28,945 nucleotides of DNA from Verrucomicrobia bacterium UBA1200 (GTDB lineage Bacteria; Verrucomicrobiota; Kiritimatiellia; RFP12; UBA1067), in NCBI GenBank assembly GCA_002309765.1, contig DBXY01000051.1:1-28945 (forward strand), in the 5' to 3' direction. The position numbers and the translations under genes are program-made. Shown one piece after another: positions 1 to 8,233 of the stretch (positions are counted from its first letter, which is position 1; every line of letters starts with the position of its first letter). Below the pieces are notes generated by a model. That model saw only the letters and a list, made by a program, of their open reading frames with translations, did no database searches and was not told where the DNA came from.

Positions 1-253
1 ACTATTGAAACCGCTCCTCGTCCGCACCCCCCCCGGGCCCGAGGCCCTCGGGGGGACGCTTCGAAGCGTCTCCGTTTGTCTGTCTGAAAACCTTTCTCGA
101 TCGCAAAGATCCGCCGCCCTGCGGGCCTGGCCCGGAAAGGCGGAAAAACGGGTGTGTACTTTAGCAAAACCGCCCTGCGGTGTCAACTCCAAACCGTAAA
201 AAATTTAAAACTTTTTTATTTGGGGTCAAAAATGAGGAAAATTTGCGGTCGAA
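1..253. other. Non-coding stretch upstream of the esterase gene, with palindromes
   Basis: I see no convincing gene here. A short open frame at the left edge has no codon bias, ribosome site or recognisable product. Two compact inverted repeats are visible: a pair of 6-nt arms (CCCGAG and CTCGGG) around a 3-nt loop at 38-52, and a perfect 16-bp palindrome, GACGCTTCGAAGCGTC, at 55-70. They could be part of a terminator-like structure of an upstream gene outside the window, but no T-run follows. The stretch from about 195 to 253 is AT-rich and leads into the promoter. Confidence 0.6.
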
Positions 254-283
254 TTGACATGTAGACTGCCATTATGTTAAAAT
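254..283 (+). promoter_or_regulatory. Sigma70-type promoter for the sialate O-acetylesterase gene
   Basis: A perfect -35 hexamer TTGACA lies at 254-259 and a -10 hexamer TAAAAT (5/6 to consensus) at 278-283, with an 18-nt spacer. The predicted transcription start near 290 gives a leader of about 33 nt. That leader carries the purine-rich AGAGAGG ribosome site at 304-310. Confidence 0.65.
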
Positions 284-322
284 GAATTTAAGCTTTTTGT
301 AAAAGAGAGGAACGTTTGCTGT

Positions 323-2410
323 ATGAAAAACCAGAGAGAATTCGCATCGGCGGCAACGCCAAGACATGGGTTATTGCTCTATAAAGCGGAAAAGATGATG
401 TTAATGCTCGCGGCAACCGCATTCTGCGCGGTTTTCGCGGCGAATGGCGTCACCCTGCCGCACGTTTTCGGCGACAACATGGTCCTGCAGCGCGGGCAGC
501 GCGTACCGGTATGGGGAAAGGGCGCGCCGGGCGAAAAGGTGACGGTGTCGTTTGCGGGGCAGTCCGTCTCGACTACGGCAGGCGAGGACGGACGCTGGAA
601 ACTCTTCCTCGCCCCGCTCAATGCGAACGCGACGGGATCAGAGTTTAGCGTCAAGGGTGCCAACGAAATCTCCTTCAAGAATGTCGTGATCGGCGAAGTG
701 TGGTTCTGCGCCGGGCAGAGTAACATGGAGTTCACGATGAGTGCCCGCCGGAAAGTAAAAGATTGGGAGAGGGAAGTTGCGTCGGCCAAGTTCCCGTTGA
801 TCCGCCACTTCCGCCCGCCGCACAAAGTCGCTACGGAGCCGTTGGATGACGTAGAGGCGTCGTGGGTGGAGACATCGCCGGAAACGATTCCGCCGCAAAG
901 TGCCGTCGCATTCTTCTTCGGCGAGACGCTGCACAAGGAGCTGGGGGTGCCGGTCGGCCTTATCAACTGTTCGTGGGGCGGAACGCGCATCGAGCCTTGG
1001 ACTCCCGCCGGCCATCCCGACGACCTCTGGCTGCTGCAGAACATCCACTCGTGGGGGCGGTCGCAAGATGTTCCGACGGTGCTTTGGAACGGCATGGTCG
1101 CCGGAATAGTGCCGTTCGCCATAAAGGGCGCGATATGGTACCAGGGTTGCTCCAACCGCACCGACGGAGGATCGTATCTCGAAAAGACCGTGTCGCTCGT
1201 GAGGGGCTGGCGCCGCGAGTGGGGACAAGGGGACTTTCCGTATTTTCTGGTGCAGCTCGCGCCCTACAAGTACGACGGCGCGAAGGGAACGTCGCTCGCG
1301 TTGATTCAAGAGGTGCAGGCCCGCGTCCCCGAAAAGGTTCCCAACAGCGGCTACACCGTCATCAACGATGTCGGCAATGTGAACGACATCCATCCGATCG
1401 ACAAGCGGACGGTCGGCATGCGCATGGCCGACCAGGCGCTCGACCGGGTGTACGGCAAATTCGTCCGTCCGTGGAAAACACCTGTCGCGACCGGCATCAA
1501 GGCGGAAGGCGATGCGCTTCGCGTTTCGTTCGAGAACGCGGAGGGCCTTAAGACCCGCGACGGTCTCGCCCCGACGGAGTTTGAGATCCGCGGGCTGATA
1601 GGTTCATGGACGCCGGCGGACGCGCGCATCGAGGGTTGCGACGTTGTGCTGACGGCCAAAGGCGTGAAGGATCCGCTCGGGGTGCGTTTCGCCACCTACA
1701 ACGGCTCTACGCCAAACCTTGTAAACGGCGCGGGGTTACCCGCAGGTCCCTTCCGTATGGGCAGGACGTGTCCGCTCGGCGCGGCGGAAAGGCTGGCAAA
1801 AGACGACGGATACGTATGCGTGCAACGCTACGATATCCCCGTATGCTGCGATCTGGGCAAATCCATGCCGAATACGCTAACGGCGGTCAAGGAGGTCAAA
1901 CGCGTCGGATACCTGCTGGAGCTTCAGGCGACAAACGGCGACACCTCGTACGTATTCGCCGAGATGGACGCTTTCGCTCCCAATAGCGACGAATTAGTGC
2001 TGAACGAAGGAATAAGGGGCCGCGCAACGCGAGCGCCGGTCTCGCATCTTCGCATACGCACCAACACTTCGCTCGTGAAGGAATGCGAAGACTCGGATGG
2101 CGGTTTCGTCGAGTTTTACGGATGCAGCTACTCGGCCGCTAAGATGCCCGTGCCCGCAAGCGGCGACGCGAAGAAATACGACTTCAACGACACGCCCCAG
2201 CCCGGCTCCGCAAAGGGTCTCGGCTACGGTTGCCTTCAGATTCACGATATAAAATCCGGTACGACCGTGCTCTCGTTCAACCATTTCAACGCCGCATCGA
2301 CACCATGCGACGTCGGGATCGGCAAAGCCCCCGGAGAGCATCCTGACTGGACGTTTTCGCGCAGCGGGGCCAACTGGAAAGCCCGCCGCATTTCAATCTG
2401 GGCGAAATAG
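323..2410 (+). CDS. Secreted sialate O-acetylesterase (SASA/DUF303 family)
   Basis: Predicted to remove O-acetyl groups from sialic acids or other acetylated glycans after export. The SGNH-like catalytic features are visible: the nucleophile block GQSNMEF with Ser133, and the late Asp355-Ile-His357 block followed by a conserved K..VGMRMA stretch. The family's usual WYQGE(S)N block reads WYQGCSN at residues 272-278, so Cys replaces the common Glu. A beta-rich C-terminal extension of about 190 residues follows the catalytic region and may bind carbohydrate. The start at 323 has AGAGAGG 12 nt upstream and leaves a long 24-residue n-region before the hydrophobic signal segment. An internal ATG at 395 would give a more ordinary signal peptide but has a weaker ribosome site. 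Family assignment is firm; the true substrate is unknown. Confidence 0.88.
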   Translation: MKNQREFASAATPRHGLLLYKAEKMMLMLAATAFCAVFAANGVTLPHVFGDNMVLQRGQRVPVWGKGAPGEKVTVSFAGQSVSTTAGEDGRWKLFLAPLNANATGSEFSVKGANEISFKNVVIGEVWFCAGQSNMEFTMSARRKVKDWEREVASAKFPLIRHFRPPHKVATEPLDDVEASWVETSPETIPPQSAVAFFFGETLHKELGVPVGLINCSWGGTRIEPWTPAGHPDDLWLLQNIHSWGRSQDVPTVLWNGMVAGIVPFAIKGAIWYQGCSNRTDGGSYLEKTVSLVRGWRREWGQGDFPYFLVQLAPYKYDGAKGTSLALIQEVQARVPEKVPNSGYTVINDVGNVNDIHPIDKRTVGMRMADQALDRVYGKFVRPWKTPVATGIKAEGDALRVSFENAEGLKTRDGLAPTEFEIRGLIGSWTPADARIEGCDVVLTAKGVKDPLGVRFATYNGSTPNLVNGAGLPAGPFRMGRTCPLGAAERLAKDDGYVCVQRYDIPVCCDLGKSMPNTLTAVKEVKRVGYLLELQATNGDTSYVFAEMDAFAPNSDELVLNEGIRGRATRAPVSHLRIRTNTSLVKECEDSDGGFVEFYGCSYSAAKMPVPASGDAKKYDFNDTPQPGSAKGLGYGCLQIHDIKSGTTVLSFNHFNAASTPCDVGIGKAPGEHPDWTFSRSGANWKARRISIWAK

Positions 2411-2432
2411 GAAACATCAGAAAAGAATGCGT

Positions 2433-2452
2433 GGCGGACACTCTCGTCCGCC
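2433..2452. repeat. Perfect GC-rich hairpin between the esterase and surface-protein genes
   Basis: The arms GGCGGAC and GTCCGCC (7 bp) enclose a 6-nt loop, 22 nt after the esterase stop codon. It could weakly terminate or protect the esterase transcript, but no T-run follows on either strand, so I do not call it a rho-independent terminator. Confidence 0.45.
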
Positions 2453-2472
2453 AAAATTCCCGCGACATAGTA

Positions 2473-2501
2473 TTGCAATCTGCCGCGGGAAGGTGTATAT
2501 T
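2473..2501 (+). promoter_or_regulatory. Promoter for the beta-strand-repeat protein gene
   Basis: TTGCAA at 2473-2478 and TATATT at 2496-2501 are separated by 17 nt. The predicted start near 2508 leaves a leader of about 47 nt that ends in the strong AAGGAG ribosome site at 2541-2546. This suggests the gene is transcribed independently of the upstream esterase. Confidence 0.55.
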
Positions 2502-2554
2502 GTATTATAAGTTTATAGTAACGGTAGGTTGTAAACCCCAAAGGAGAATGCGAT

Positions 2555-5215
2555 ATGACCAGAAATGCATGGCTGATTGGATTGGTTTTTGCGTTAACCG
2601 GAAGCGTCGTCCGGGCGCAGGCGGTGCCAGAAGTTTTGAACGACACCAACGGTTATGTTCTTTTGACCGCAAGTGACGGTGGCGGAACCTCCTCCTTCAA
2701 CACGAACCTGCACTGGTCCGACGGCACGGCCCCGTCCGAGGGTAATCACTATCTTGTGAACGGGAACCGGATCATTCGTATCCTCTCGACCGAGACCTTC
2801 GCGGGCGACTCGCTCACCCTCGACAACGGACGGATCAAATCGGGGTTCAACGGCGGTACAGCGACCATCAACGATCTCAGAATCTACGGCGGACGGCTGG
2901 AAGAGTCGGTGGCCAACTCCACCATGTATTACGCGGGAAACATTTACATCTACGGTACCGCGGATAATCCCTCCCGTATCTCCGGCTGCTCGACACGTAT
3001 CTTCTACATCAACTCGACTCTCCACGGCGACACCTCCAGCACGATCAAAGTCATGATGACCGAAGAGGACAACATGGACAACAATAACCTCTTCTGGTGC
3101 CGCATCCAGGGCGACAACGCCGACACCTACAGCGGGCGTTTCATCGTGGAGGGTAACACGCAAAAGTCCAACGGCCACCATATCGCCATGGCGATCACCA
3201 ATCTTGTCAACCTCGGCAAGGGCGACCTGCCGGACGGCACCTCCGTGATTACCCTGCGGAACCGCGGCATGTTCTTCGGCCGTACCGGCGCGGAAATCGG
3301 CGGACCCAACTACTCTATCACCATTGAGAACGGAGGAACCCTCGGTTCCCAGACCGTCGGCGGACCGTACAACTGCGGCGCGTTCTATAAGGATGGACTC
3401 AAGATTCGCGGCAACGGCGTCCTCTACATCTATGTGGGTGACGCAACGATGGCGATGGACAATGTCGATATCCAAGGGCCAGACCGCATGGAGATCGAAC
3501 AGGGCTGCCTGCGCATGTACGAGGGTTACGCCTGCTCCGAACTCCCGATCCTGTTGAGCGGATCGTCCGCGATGATTGCCGGCTATAACCACAACCTCGG
3601 CCCGATCACCATGACGAACGGAACCAAGCTTTCGCCCGGTGTTGGTGTCAACGACATCGCCACACTGGAAATGGACTCCCTGACGGTGAACGGGACCGCG
3701 AACCTGATCGCCACGGTAAACACCAACGGAGAAGGGGTCGTGGTCGCCGACTATTTCAACATTAAGGGCGACCTGACCAAAGGTTCCGATACGGCAAAGA
3801 TCGTATTCCAACAGGACGCCTACCTCTACAACTACGCGGGTGTGGTCAAAGCTAAACTTCTCTCCGCGAAGAACCTCGGCGAGGCCGGCGGTTTCACCCT
3901 TGACGATTTTGAGATGAGCTTCCAAGATAATCCGGTCTTCGGCACCATTCTCCAGGGCACTTTCTCCATCGAAGACGATCCCGAGGCGGGAACGAAGCAT
4001 CTCTACTGGATCTCGACCGCGAAACCCATGATCCGGCTGACCGGCGCGGACGGCGGTGCCCCCACCTCCTTTACCGCCGCAGGTCTGTGGGAGAACAACC
4101 AGGCGCCGTCGGACGCATACGACTACATCATCCCGGACGGCAAGCTGCTCCGCGCGCGGGCATCGACCGCCTTCGCGGGTAACTCGCTGACGATCAACAA
4201 GGGCGGGGATTTCGCGATCAACGGCGTCACGGCAACGGTGAACGACCTGCGGATGCTCGGCGGCGGACACCTATCCATCCGGAATGACGGCGTATTGAAT
4301 ATCCTGCGCGGGACGGCTACCGTCATTTCCGCCTCCGCGAGTGATTATTTCCAGATCGAGATTGAGCAATCCCAACCCACCACCCTTCGGCGCGGGACGT
4401 TTGAGAACGCCTTCACGGGCGACGGCAATATCCGTTTCGGCGAGTATCATGGCGCCTCGGCCAACAAGAAGGGCGAGTTCTTTGTGAGCGGCGACAACAG
4501 CGCCTTCACGGGCAGAATCCGGCTGCAGGGTTCCGGATTCGTCACTGAGTTCAAGGATGCCAACGCGCTGGGCGGTTCGCCCGCGACCTTCACCGCTGAC
4601 GCGCTGAACTTCGTCAGCAACGCCGTCCTCCGCGTGGGCGGTATGGCGGACAGTGTCTCCACCTCCTACACCTTCGACACCCCAAACCGGGGCATCCAGC
4701 TCGGTCTGATCGGCGGCATCTTCCGGGTGTCGGACAACCTGTCCCTGACTCTCGCCAACCCGATCTCCGGCACCGGAAAGCTCACCAAGGACGGGAACGG
4801 TGATTTGGTCCTAACCGGAAACAACACCTTCTCCGGCGGGACTGCTCTCTCGGCCGGACGGTTGGTGACTGGAAACGCGAACGCACTCGGAACGGGCGGT
4901 TTGACACTGGCCGAAGGCACAAAGCTGCGCATCGACAACGCGGATGGATTGACCGTAAAGGGAGAAACGCCATTTACCCTTCCGGAAGGCGGTAAGCTGG
5001 ATCTCTCGGTCGCCGCGCTCGACACAATTCCCTGCCCCACCACTCAGATTCTCCTGCTGCCGGACGTGACAATTTTCGACACCGACATCATCAAACTGAC
5101 CAATCAATCGCTGAATGGGTCCGTTCTCGTTACCCTCTCGACAACGACTGATGCTGAAGGAGTCCACGTCTATGTGAAAGCCATCCCCATCGGGACCACT
5201 CTCCTGTTATTATAG
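2555..5215 (+). CDS. Secreted autotransporter-associated beta-strand repeat protein
   Basis: A large exported surface protein of unknown ligand. A signal peptide (hydrophobic core WLIGLVFALTG, cleavage after VRAQA) is followed by repetitive beta-helix-like sequence. Residues about 37-118 and 495-575 are clear copies of one module: LTASDGG / LTGADGG, then FAGDSLTLDNG / FAGNSLTINKG, then TATINDLRIYGG / TATVNDLRMLGG. From residue 738 there is one textbook PATR unit (GTGKLTKDG, LVLTGNNTFSGGT, LSAGRL), the passenger-associated repeat of autotransporters. No C-terminal outer-membrane barrel or sorting signal is evident; the protein ends in GTTLLLL. AAGGAG lies 8 nt before the ATG. The family assignment rests on the repeats; adhesion or cell-surface structure is inferred. 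Confidence 0.82.
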   Translation: MTRNAWLIGLVFALTGSVVRAQAVPEVLNDTNGYVLLTASDGGGTSSFNTNLHWSDGTAPSEGNHYLVNGNRIIRILSTETFAGDSLTLDNGRIKSGFNGGTATINDLRIYGGRLEESVANSTMYYAGNIYIYGTADNPSRISGCSTRIFYINSTLHGDTSSTIKVMMTEEDNMDNNNLFWCRIQGDNADTYSGRFIVEGNTQKSNGHHIAMAITNLVNLGKGDLPDGTSVITLRNRGMFFGRTGAEIGGPNYSITIENGGTLGSQTVGGPYNCGAFYKDGLKIRGNGVLYIYVGDATMAMDNVDIQGPDRMEIEQGCLRMYEGYACSELPILLSGSSAMIAGYNHNLGPITMTNGTKLSPGVGVNDIATLEMDSLTVNGTANLIATVNTNGEGVVVADYFNIKGDLTKGSDTAKIVFQQDAYLYNYAGVVKAKLLSAKNLGEAGGFTLDDFEMSFQDNPVFGTILQGTFSIEDDPEAGTKHLYWISTAKPMIRLTGADGGAPTSFTAAGLWENNQAPSDAYDYIIPDGKLLRARASTAFAGNSLTINKGGDFAINGVTATVNDLRMLGGGHLSIRNDGVLNILRGTATVISASASDYFQIEIEQSQPTTLRRGTFENAFTGDGNIRFGEYHGASANKKGEFFVSGDNSAFTGRIRLQGSGFVTEFKDANALGGSPATFTADALNFVSNAVLRVGGMADSVSTSYTFDTPNRGIQLGLIGGIFRVSDNLSLTLANPISGTGKLTKDGNGDLVLTGNNTFSGGTALSAGRLVTGNANALGTGGLTLAEGTKLRIDNADGLTVKGETPFTLPEGGKLDLSVAALDTIPCPTTQILLLPDVTIFDTDIIKLTNQSLNGSVLVTLSTTTDAEGVHVYVKAIPIGTTLLLL

Positions 5216-5326
5216 GAACGCGATATGAAATGCTAGGCAACCGTGCCTTTTCAAATCGAGACCCGAGAGGAGAGACGATAAAAAGTCTTGTTCCATGCAT
5301 TATGACTTTTGTCAAAATGTGCATGA
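5216..5326 (+). other. Non-coding gap after the surface-protein gene
   Basis: No gene is visible. A weak inverted repeat pairs AAAAGTC (5281-5287) with GACTTTT (5304-5310) around a 16-nt loop. It might be a poor terminator for the surface-protein gene; no longer T-run follows. Confidence 0.4.
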
Positions 5327-5767
5327 AGCGCTAACTGGCTATCCGGCATCACTCCGCTAGGCATTCCTTGCTACATTGGTGTTGAATCCGCCTCCACGCT
5401 CGTCAACCCGCCTGGAAGCTCGTTCGCCCCGGAGTCCATCACGTTCACGGCGGGTTCCGCGCCGATCACCATCGAGGGCGACTTCAACTCGCTTACGTCA
5501 ATCATAAACAAATCGCTCGATAACATGACATTCTCCGGATTCGTCGATTTCGGCAATCGCAACGTGGATGTCACGCATACGGCGACGCTGAACGAAAGCG
5601 CCAAGGAAGTTTCCGGCGGATGCGTGGTGTTCGCGGGCGGCGGGTTTGGCGGCGACGGTGTTGCGCTTAACCTCGTCGAAAGACCGAAGGGAACCAAGCT
5701 GTATGTCAATGCCGACGGCAACCTGGAAATCTCGGTGTCGGCAGGCACTATGATGCTATTCAGGTAA
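5327..5767 (+). pseudogene. 3' remnant of a secreted beta-rich surface protein
   Basis: The reading frame is open from just after a TGA at 5324 to the TAA at 5765-5767. It encodes about 146 residues of beta-rich, surface-protein-like sequence: blocks such as ITFTAGSAPITIEGDF and MTFSGFVDFGNRNVDV, then a glycine-rich segment and the ending SAGTMMLFR. No plausible start codon with a ribosome site lies at the beginning of the homologous-looking region, and the ATG at 5525 falls mid-domain without a Shine-Dalgarno or signal peptide. I therefore read it as the C-terminal stump of a gene that lost its 5' part. The ending resembles the GTTLLLL ending of the preceding protein, which suggests a paralogous tail. 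A short functional gene starting at 5525 is the less likely alternative. Confidence 0.55.
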
Positions 5768-5796
5768 AGCGGTCGCTCGCCGGATTCAACGAAAAA

Positions 5797-5823
5797 AAAT
5801 CCCGGAAGGCCGGATTTATTTTG
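5797..5823 (+). terminator. Possible bidirectional terminator before plsY
   Basis: The arms AAATCC (5797-5802) and GGATTT (5812-5817) enclose a 9-nt loop, with an A-run on the left and a T-rich tail (TTTATTTTG) on the right. It sits 30 nt after the remnant gene's stop codon and runs directly into the -35 box of the plsY promoter. The stem is short, so efficiency is uncertain. Confidence 0.45.
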
Positions 5824-5850
5824 CACTCCACACCCGGATTTTGGTACAAT
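5821..5850 (+). promoter_or_regulatory. plsY promoter giving a probable leaderless transcript
   Basis: TTGCAC (5821-5826) and an extended -10, TGGTACAAT with the hexamer at 5845-5850, are spaced 18 nt apart. The plsY ATG begins 8 nt after the -10 box, exactly where transcription should start, and there is no Shine-Dalgarno. The mRNA is therefore expected to be leaderless or nearly so. Confidence 0.6.
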
Positions 5851-5857
5851 ATCCGGC

Positions 5858-6505
5858 ATGAATACGACATTAGTTTGGATTGTTGGCGGGCTTTTGGCCT
5901 ATGTGCTGGGTTCGGTTCCTTTCGGGTTTTTGTTCGCGAAAACCCAAGGCAAAGACATCCGGACCCTAGGCAGCGGCAACATCGGCGCGACGAACGTTTT
6001 TCGTTCCGTAAGCAAGACGTTGGGGCTGCTGACCTTTCTGCTGGATTTTCTAAAGGGACTGGCCGGAGTGCTGCTGGTGCCGCGCATCGCGATGCTGGTT
6101 TGCGGCGGCAGTTTCAACGGGGCGATTCCCGAATATCTCGACCTGCTCTGCGGCATCCTGACCGTGGCTGGGCACAACTGGACCTGTTTCCTTGGCTTTA
6201 AGGGCGGGAAAGGCGTCGCCACCAGCGCGGGTATGCTGCTGGGGCTAACCCCGATCGGCGTGGGCATCGCCTTCGCGGTGTGGGTGGTGCTGTTTGTCTT
6301 TTCCCGCTACGTCTCCGTGGCGTCCATCGGCGCGGCGTTGACGATGGCCATTGTGGTGTGGCCGTTAATGCGCGGCAAGCCGGGTTATCCGGTAACGCCG
6401 GCGGTGCTGACCGCGCTGGCGGCGTTGACGATCTGGAAACACCGTTCCAACATCAAGCGGCTTATTAACGGCACTGAGAACCGTTTCAATTTCAAGAGGA
6501 AGTAA
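5858..6505 (+). CDS. plsY: Glycerol-3-phosphate acyltransferase PlsY
   Basis: Inner-membrane enzyme that transfers an acyl group from acyl-phosphate to glycerol-3-phosphate, making lysophosphatidate for phospholipid synthesis. At 215 residues it has the usual PlsY length and about five hydrophobic membrane segments. Three family motifs are visible: GSVPFGFLFAK near the N terminus, the GSGNIGATNVFR loop (residues about 39-50), and the FKGGKGVATSAG glycine-rich loop near residue 112. It is followed after 4 nt by gpsA, which makes its glycerol-3-phosphate substrate, so the pair forms a functional unit. Translation likely starts from a leaderless mRNA because no ribosome site precedes the ATG. 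Confidence 0.96.
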   Translation: MNTTLVWIVGGLLAYVLGSVPFGFLFAKTQGKDIRTLGSGNIGATNVFRSVSKTLGLLTFLLDFLKGLAGVLLVPRIAMLVCGGSFNGAIPEYLDLLCGILTVAGHNWTCFLGFKGGKGVATSAGMLLGLTPIGVGIAFAVWVVLFVFSRYVSVASIGAALTMAIVVWPLMRGKPGYPVTPAVLTALAALTIWKHRSNIKRLINGTENRFNFKRK

Positions 6506-6509
6506 GCGC

Positions 6510-7499
6510 ATGAACATTACCGTTATCGGCGACGGCGGTTGGGGTACCGCCATCGCCATGCTGCTCAACGGTTACGGCCACCGGGTCACCATCTGGGGGC
6601 CGTTTGAGGATTACGTTACCGAGGTGCGGGCCTCCCGGGAAAACCGCAAATTCCTGCCGGGAATCACCCTGCCGCTGGAAATCATGATTGAATCCGACCC
6701 TGAAATCGCCGTCCATGATGCCGAACTGGTGGTTCTTGCCTCGCCGTCGAAATATCTGCGCCCGGTCTGCGAAAAATTCCGGGGACTGATCGGCAGCGAC
6801 ACGAAAGTGGTTTCGCTCACCAAGGGGCTTTGCGAAACCACGCACCGGCGGATGAGCGAACTGGCGCAGTCGATTCTCGGACTGGAGCGCATCGCGGTGA
6901 TTTCCGGCCCCAGCCACGCCGAGGAGGTCGCCCGCGGCATCCCCACTGCGGTGGTTGCCGCCTCGCAGGACCCGAAACTGGCCGAGGATGTCCAGCAGAT
7001 CTTCAGCGGCGACCTGTTCCGCGTTTACACCTCGCCGGACCCGGTTGGGGTGGAGATCGGCGGAGCGGTGAAAAACGTGGTGGCCATCGCGGTGGGGGCA
7101 TCGGACGGGCTGGGGTTTGGCGACAACACCCGCGCCGCGCTGATTACCCGCGGCCTTCAGGAAATCGTGCGCTTCGGCGTCGCGCAAGGGGCGCGGCCGG
7201 AAACCTTCTCCGGTTTGAGCGGGGTCGGCGACCTGATCGTGACCTGTACCAGCCGCCACAGCCGCAACCACACGGTTGGGGAACGGCTGGGCAAGGGCGA
7301 GAAAATCGGCGACATCCTAAACTCGATGGATATGGTGGCGGAAGGAGTGTGGAACTCTAAAGTAATCCACACCATCAGCGAATCCAGCGGGGTCGAGATG
7401 CCGATTTCCGGCATGGTGTACGCGGTCTGCTACGAGGATTTCAACGTAAGGCTGGCGGTAGAGACACTGATGAACCGCAGCATGAAGGCGGAGATGTGA
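6510..7499 (+). CDS. gpsA: NAD(P)-dependent glycerol-3-phosphate dehydrogenase
   Basis: Cytosolic enzyme that interconverts dihydroxyacetone phosphate and sn-glycerol-3-phosphate and so supplies the phospholipid backbone used by PlsY. The N-terminal Rossmann motif is G7-D-G-G-W-G12. The central ISGPSHAEEVARG block is typical of the family, as is the catalytic lysine Lys188 in GGAVKNVVAIAVG. The substrate-binding NTRAALITRG segment starts at Asn206. Length (329 residues) is normal. An AGAGGAAG ribosome site overlaps the plsY stop codon. The 3' end overlaps tlyA by 4 nt (ATGTGA-type junction), indicating translational coupling. Confidence 0.97.
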   Translation: MNITVIGDGGWGTAIAMLLNGYGHRVTIWGPFEDYVTEVRASRENRKFLPGITLPLEIMIESDPEIAVHDAELVVLASPSKYLRPVCEKFRGLIGSDTKVVSLTKGLCETTHRRMSELAQSILGLERIAVISGPSHAEEVARGIPTAVVAASQDPKLAEDVQQIFSGDLFRVYTSPDPVGVEIGGAVKNVVAIAVGASDGLGFGDNTRAALITRGLQEIVRFGVAQGARPETFSGLSGVGDLIVTCTSRHSRNHTVGERLGKGEKIGDILNSMDMVAEGVWNSKVIHTISESSGVEMPISGMVYAVCYEDFNVRLAVETLMNRSMKAEM

Positions 7500-8233
7500 A
7501 GAAAGAGCGGTTAGACACATTGCTGGTGGCCCAAGGGCTGACGGAGAGCAAGGAACTCGCCCAACGGCTGATTATGGCGGGCGAGGTGCGGGTGAACGGT
7601 CAGCCCGCCACCAAGGCCGGGCACAAAATCCCCGCCGACGCCAAACTTGAGGTTGCCGCAAAACCGCGTTTCGTCAGCCGCGGCGGGGAGAAACTGGAGG
7701 GAGCGTTTGCCGCGTTCGACGGGTTTAGCGTGGAGGGGAAGATCTGCCTGGATGTGGGATCGTCCACCGGCGGCTTCACCGACTGCATGCTTCAACACGG
7801 CGCGGCGATGGTGATGGCGGTAGACGTGGGAACGAACCAGCTCCACTACTCGCTCCGCACCCATCCCAAGGTTTGGGTGCGCGAGAAATTCAACGCCCGC
7901 TACCTGCAACCGTCCGACCTGCCCGAAGTGCCGTCGGTGGCGGTGACCGACGTTTCTTTCATTTCGCTCAAGCTGATTTTGCCGCCGATGACCGATGTTC
8001 TGGCCCCCGGCGGGGAGATTGTTTCGCTGATTAAACCGCAGTTCGAGGCCGGGCGGGAAAACGTGCCAGGCGGTGTGGTACGCGATGACGCGGTACGCCA
8101 AGCCGTGGTTGACGACATCCGCCGTTTCGGCACCGAAACGCTCAAACTGGAGTGGCTGGGATGCGTAACCTCCCCGCTCAAGGGACCGGAGGGGAACGTG
8201 GAATTTTTGGCATATTGGAGAAAACAACCATGA
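7496..8233 (+). CDS. tlyA: TlyA family rRNA 2'-O-methyltransferase (hemolysin A family)
   Basis: Predicted to methylate ribosomal RNA ribose using S-adenosylmethionine. Residues 1-60 form an S4 RNA-binding domain (RLDTLLVAQGL, AGEVRVNGQPATKAG). The FtsJ-like Rossmann domain follows, with the SAM-binding motif DVGSSTGGFTD near residue 84, AVDVGTNQLHYSLR, VTDVSFISL, and the family signature LIKPQFEAGRENVPGGVVRD. The length of 245 residues is typical. It overlaps gpsA by 4 nt, and its own TGA overlaps the next gene's ATG (ATGA), so translation is probably coupled on both sides. The historical hemolysin name should not be read as evidence of haemolysis. Confidence 0.93.
   Translation: MKKERLDTLLVAQGLTESKELAQRLIMAGEVRVNGQPATKAGHKIPADAKLEVAAKPRFVSRGGEKLEGAFAAFDGFSVEGKICLDVGSSTGGFTDCMLQHGAAMVMAVDVGTNQLHYSLRTHPKVWVREKFNARYLQPSDLPEVPSVAVTDVSFISLKLILPPMTDVLAPGGEIVSLIKPQFEAGRENVPGGVVRDDAVRQAVVDDIRRFGTETLKLEWLGCVTSPLKGPEGNVEFLAYWRKQP

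Noticed and set aside
5..199. A 64-residue open frame at the left edge
   Set aside because: No ribosome site, no homology-like motif, and it runs across GC palindromes; probably non-coding.
2594..4270. A 558-residue open frame antisense to the beta-strand-repeat gene
   Set aside because: High-GC shadow frame: rich in Arg, His, Val and Asp with no domain, while the plus strand shows a signal peptide, ribosome site and repeats.
8152..8229. Upstream ATG start for the alpha/beta-hydrolase
   Set aside because: It lies deep inside tlyA and would bury the signal peptide; the ATGA overlap at 8230 gives a proper exported protein.
7496..8233. Toxin function implied by the hemolysin A name of TlyA
   Set aside because: The motifs are those of an S4-FtsJ rRNA methyltransferase; nothing in sequence or context supports a secreted toxin.
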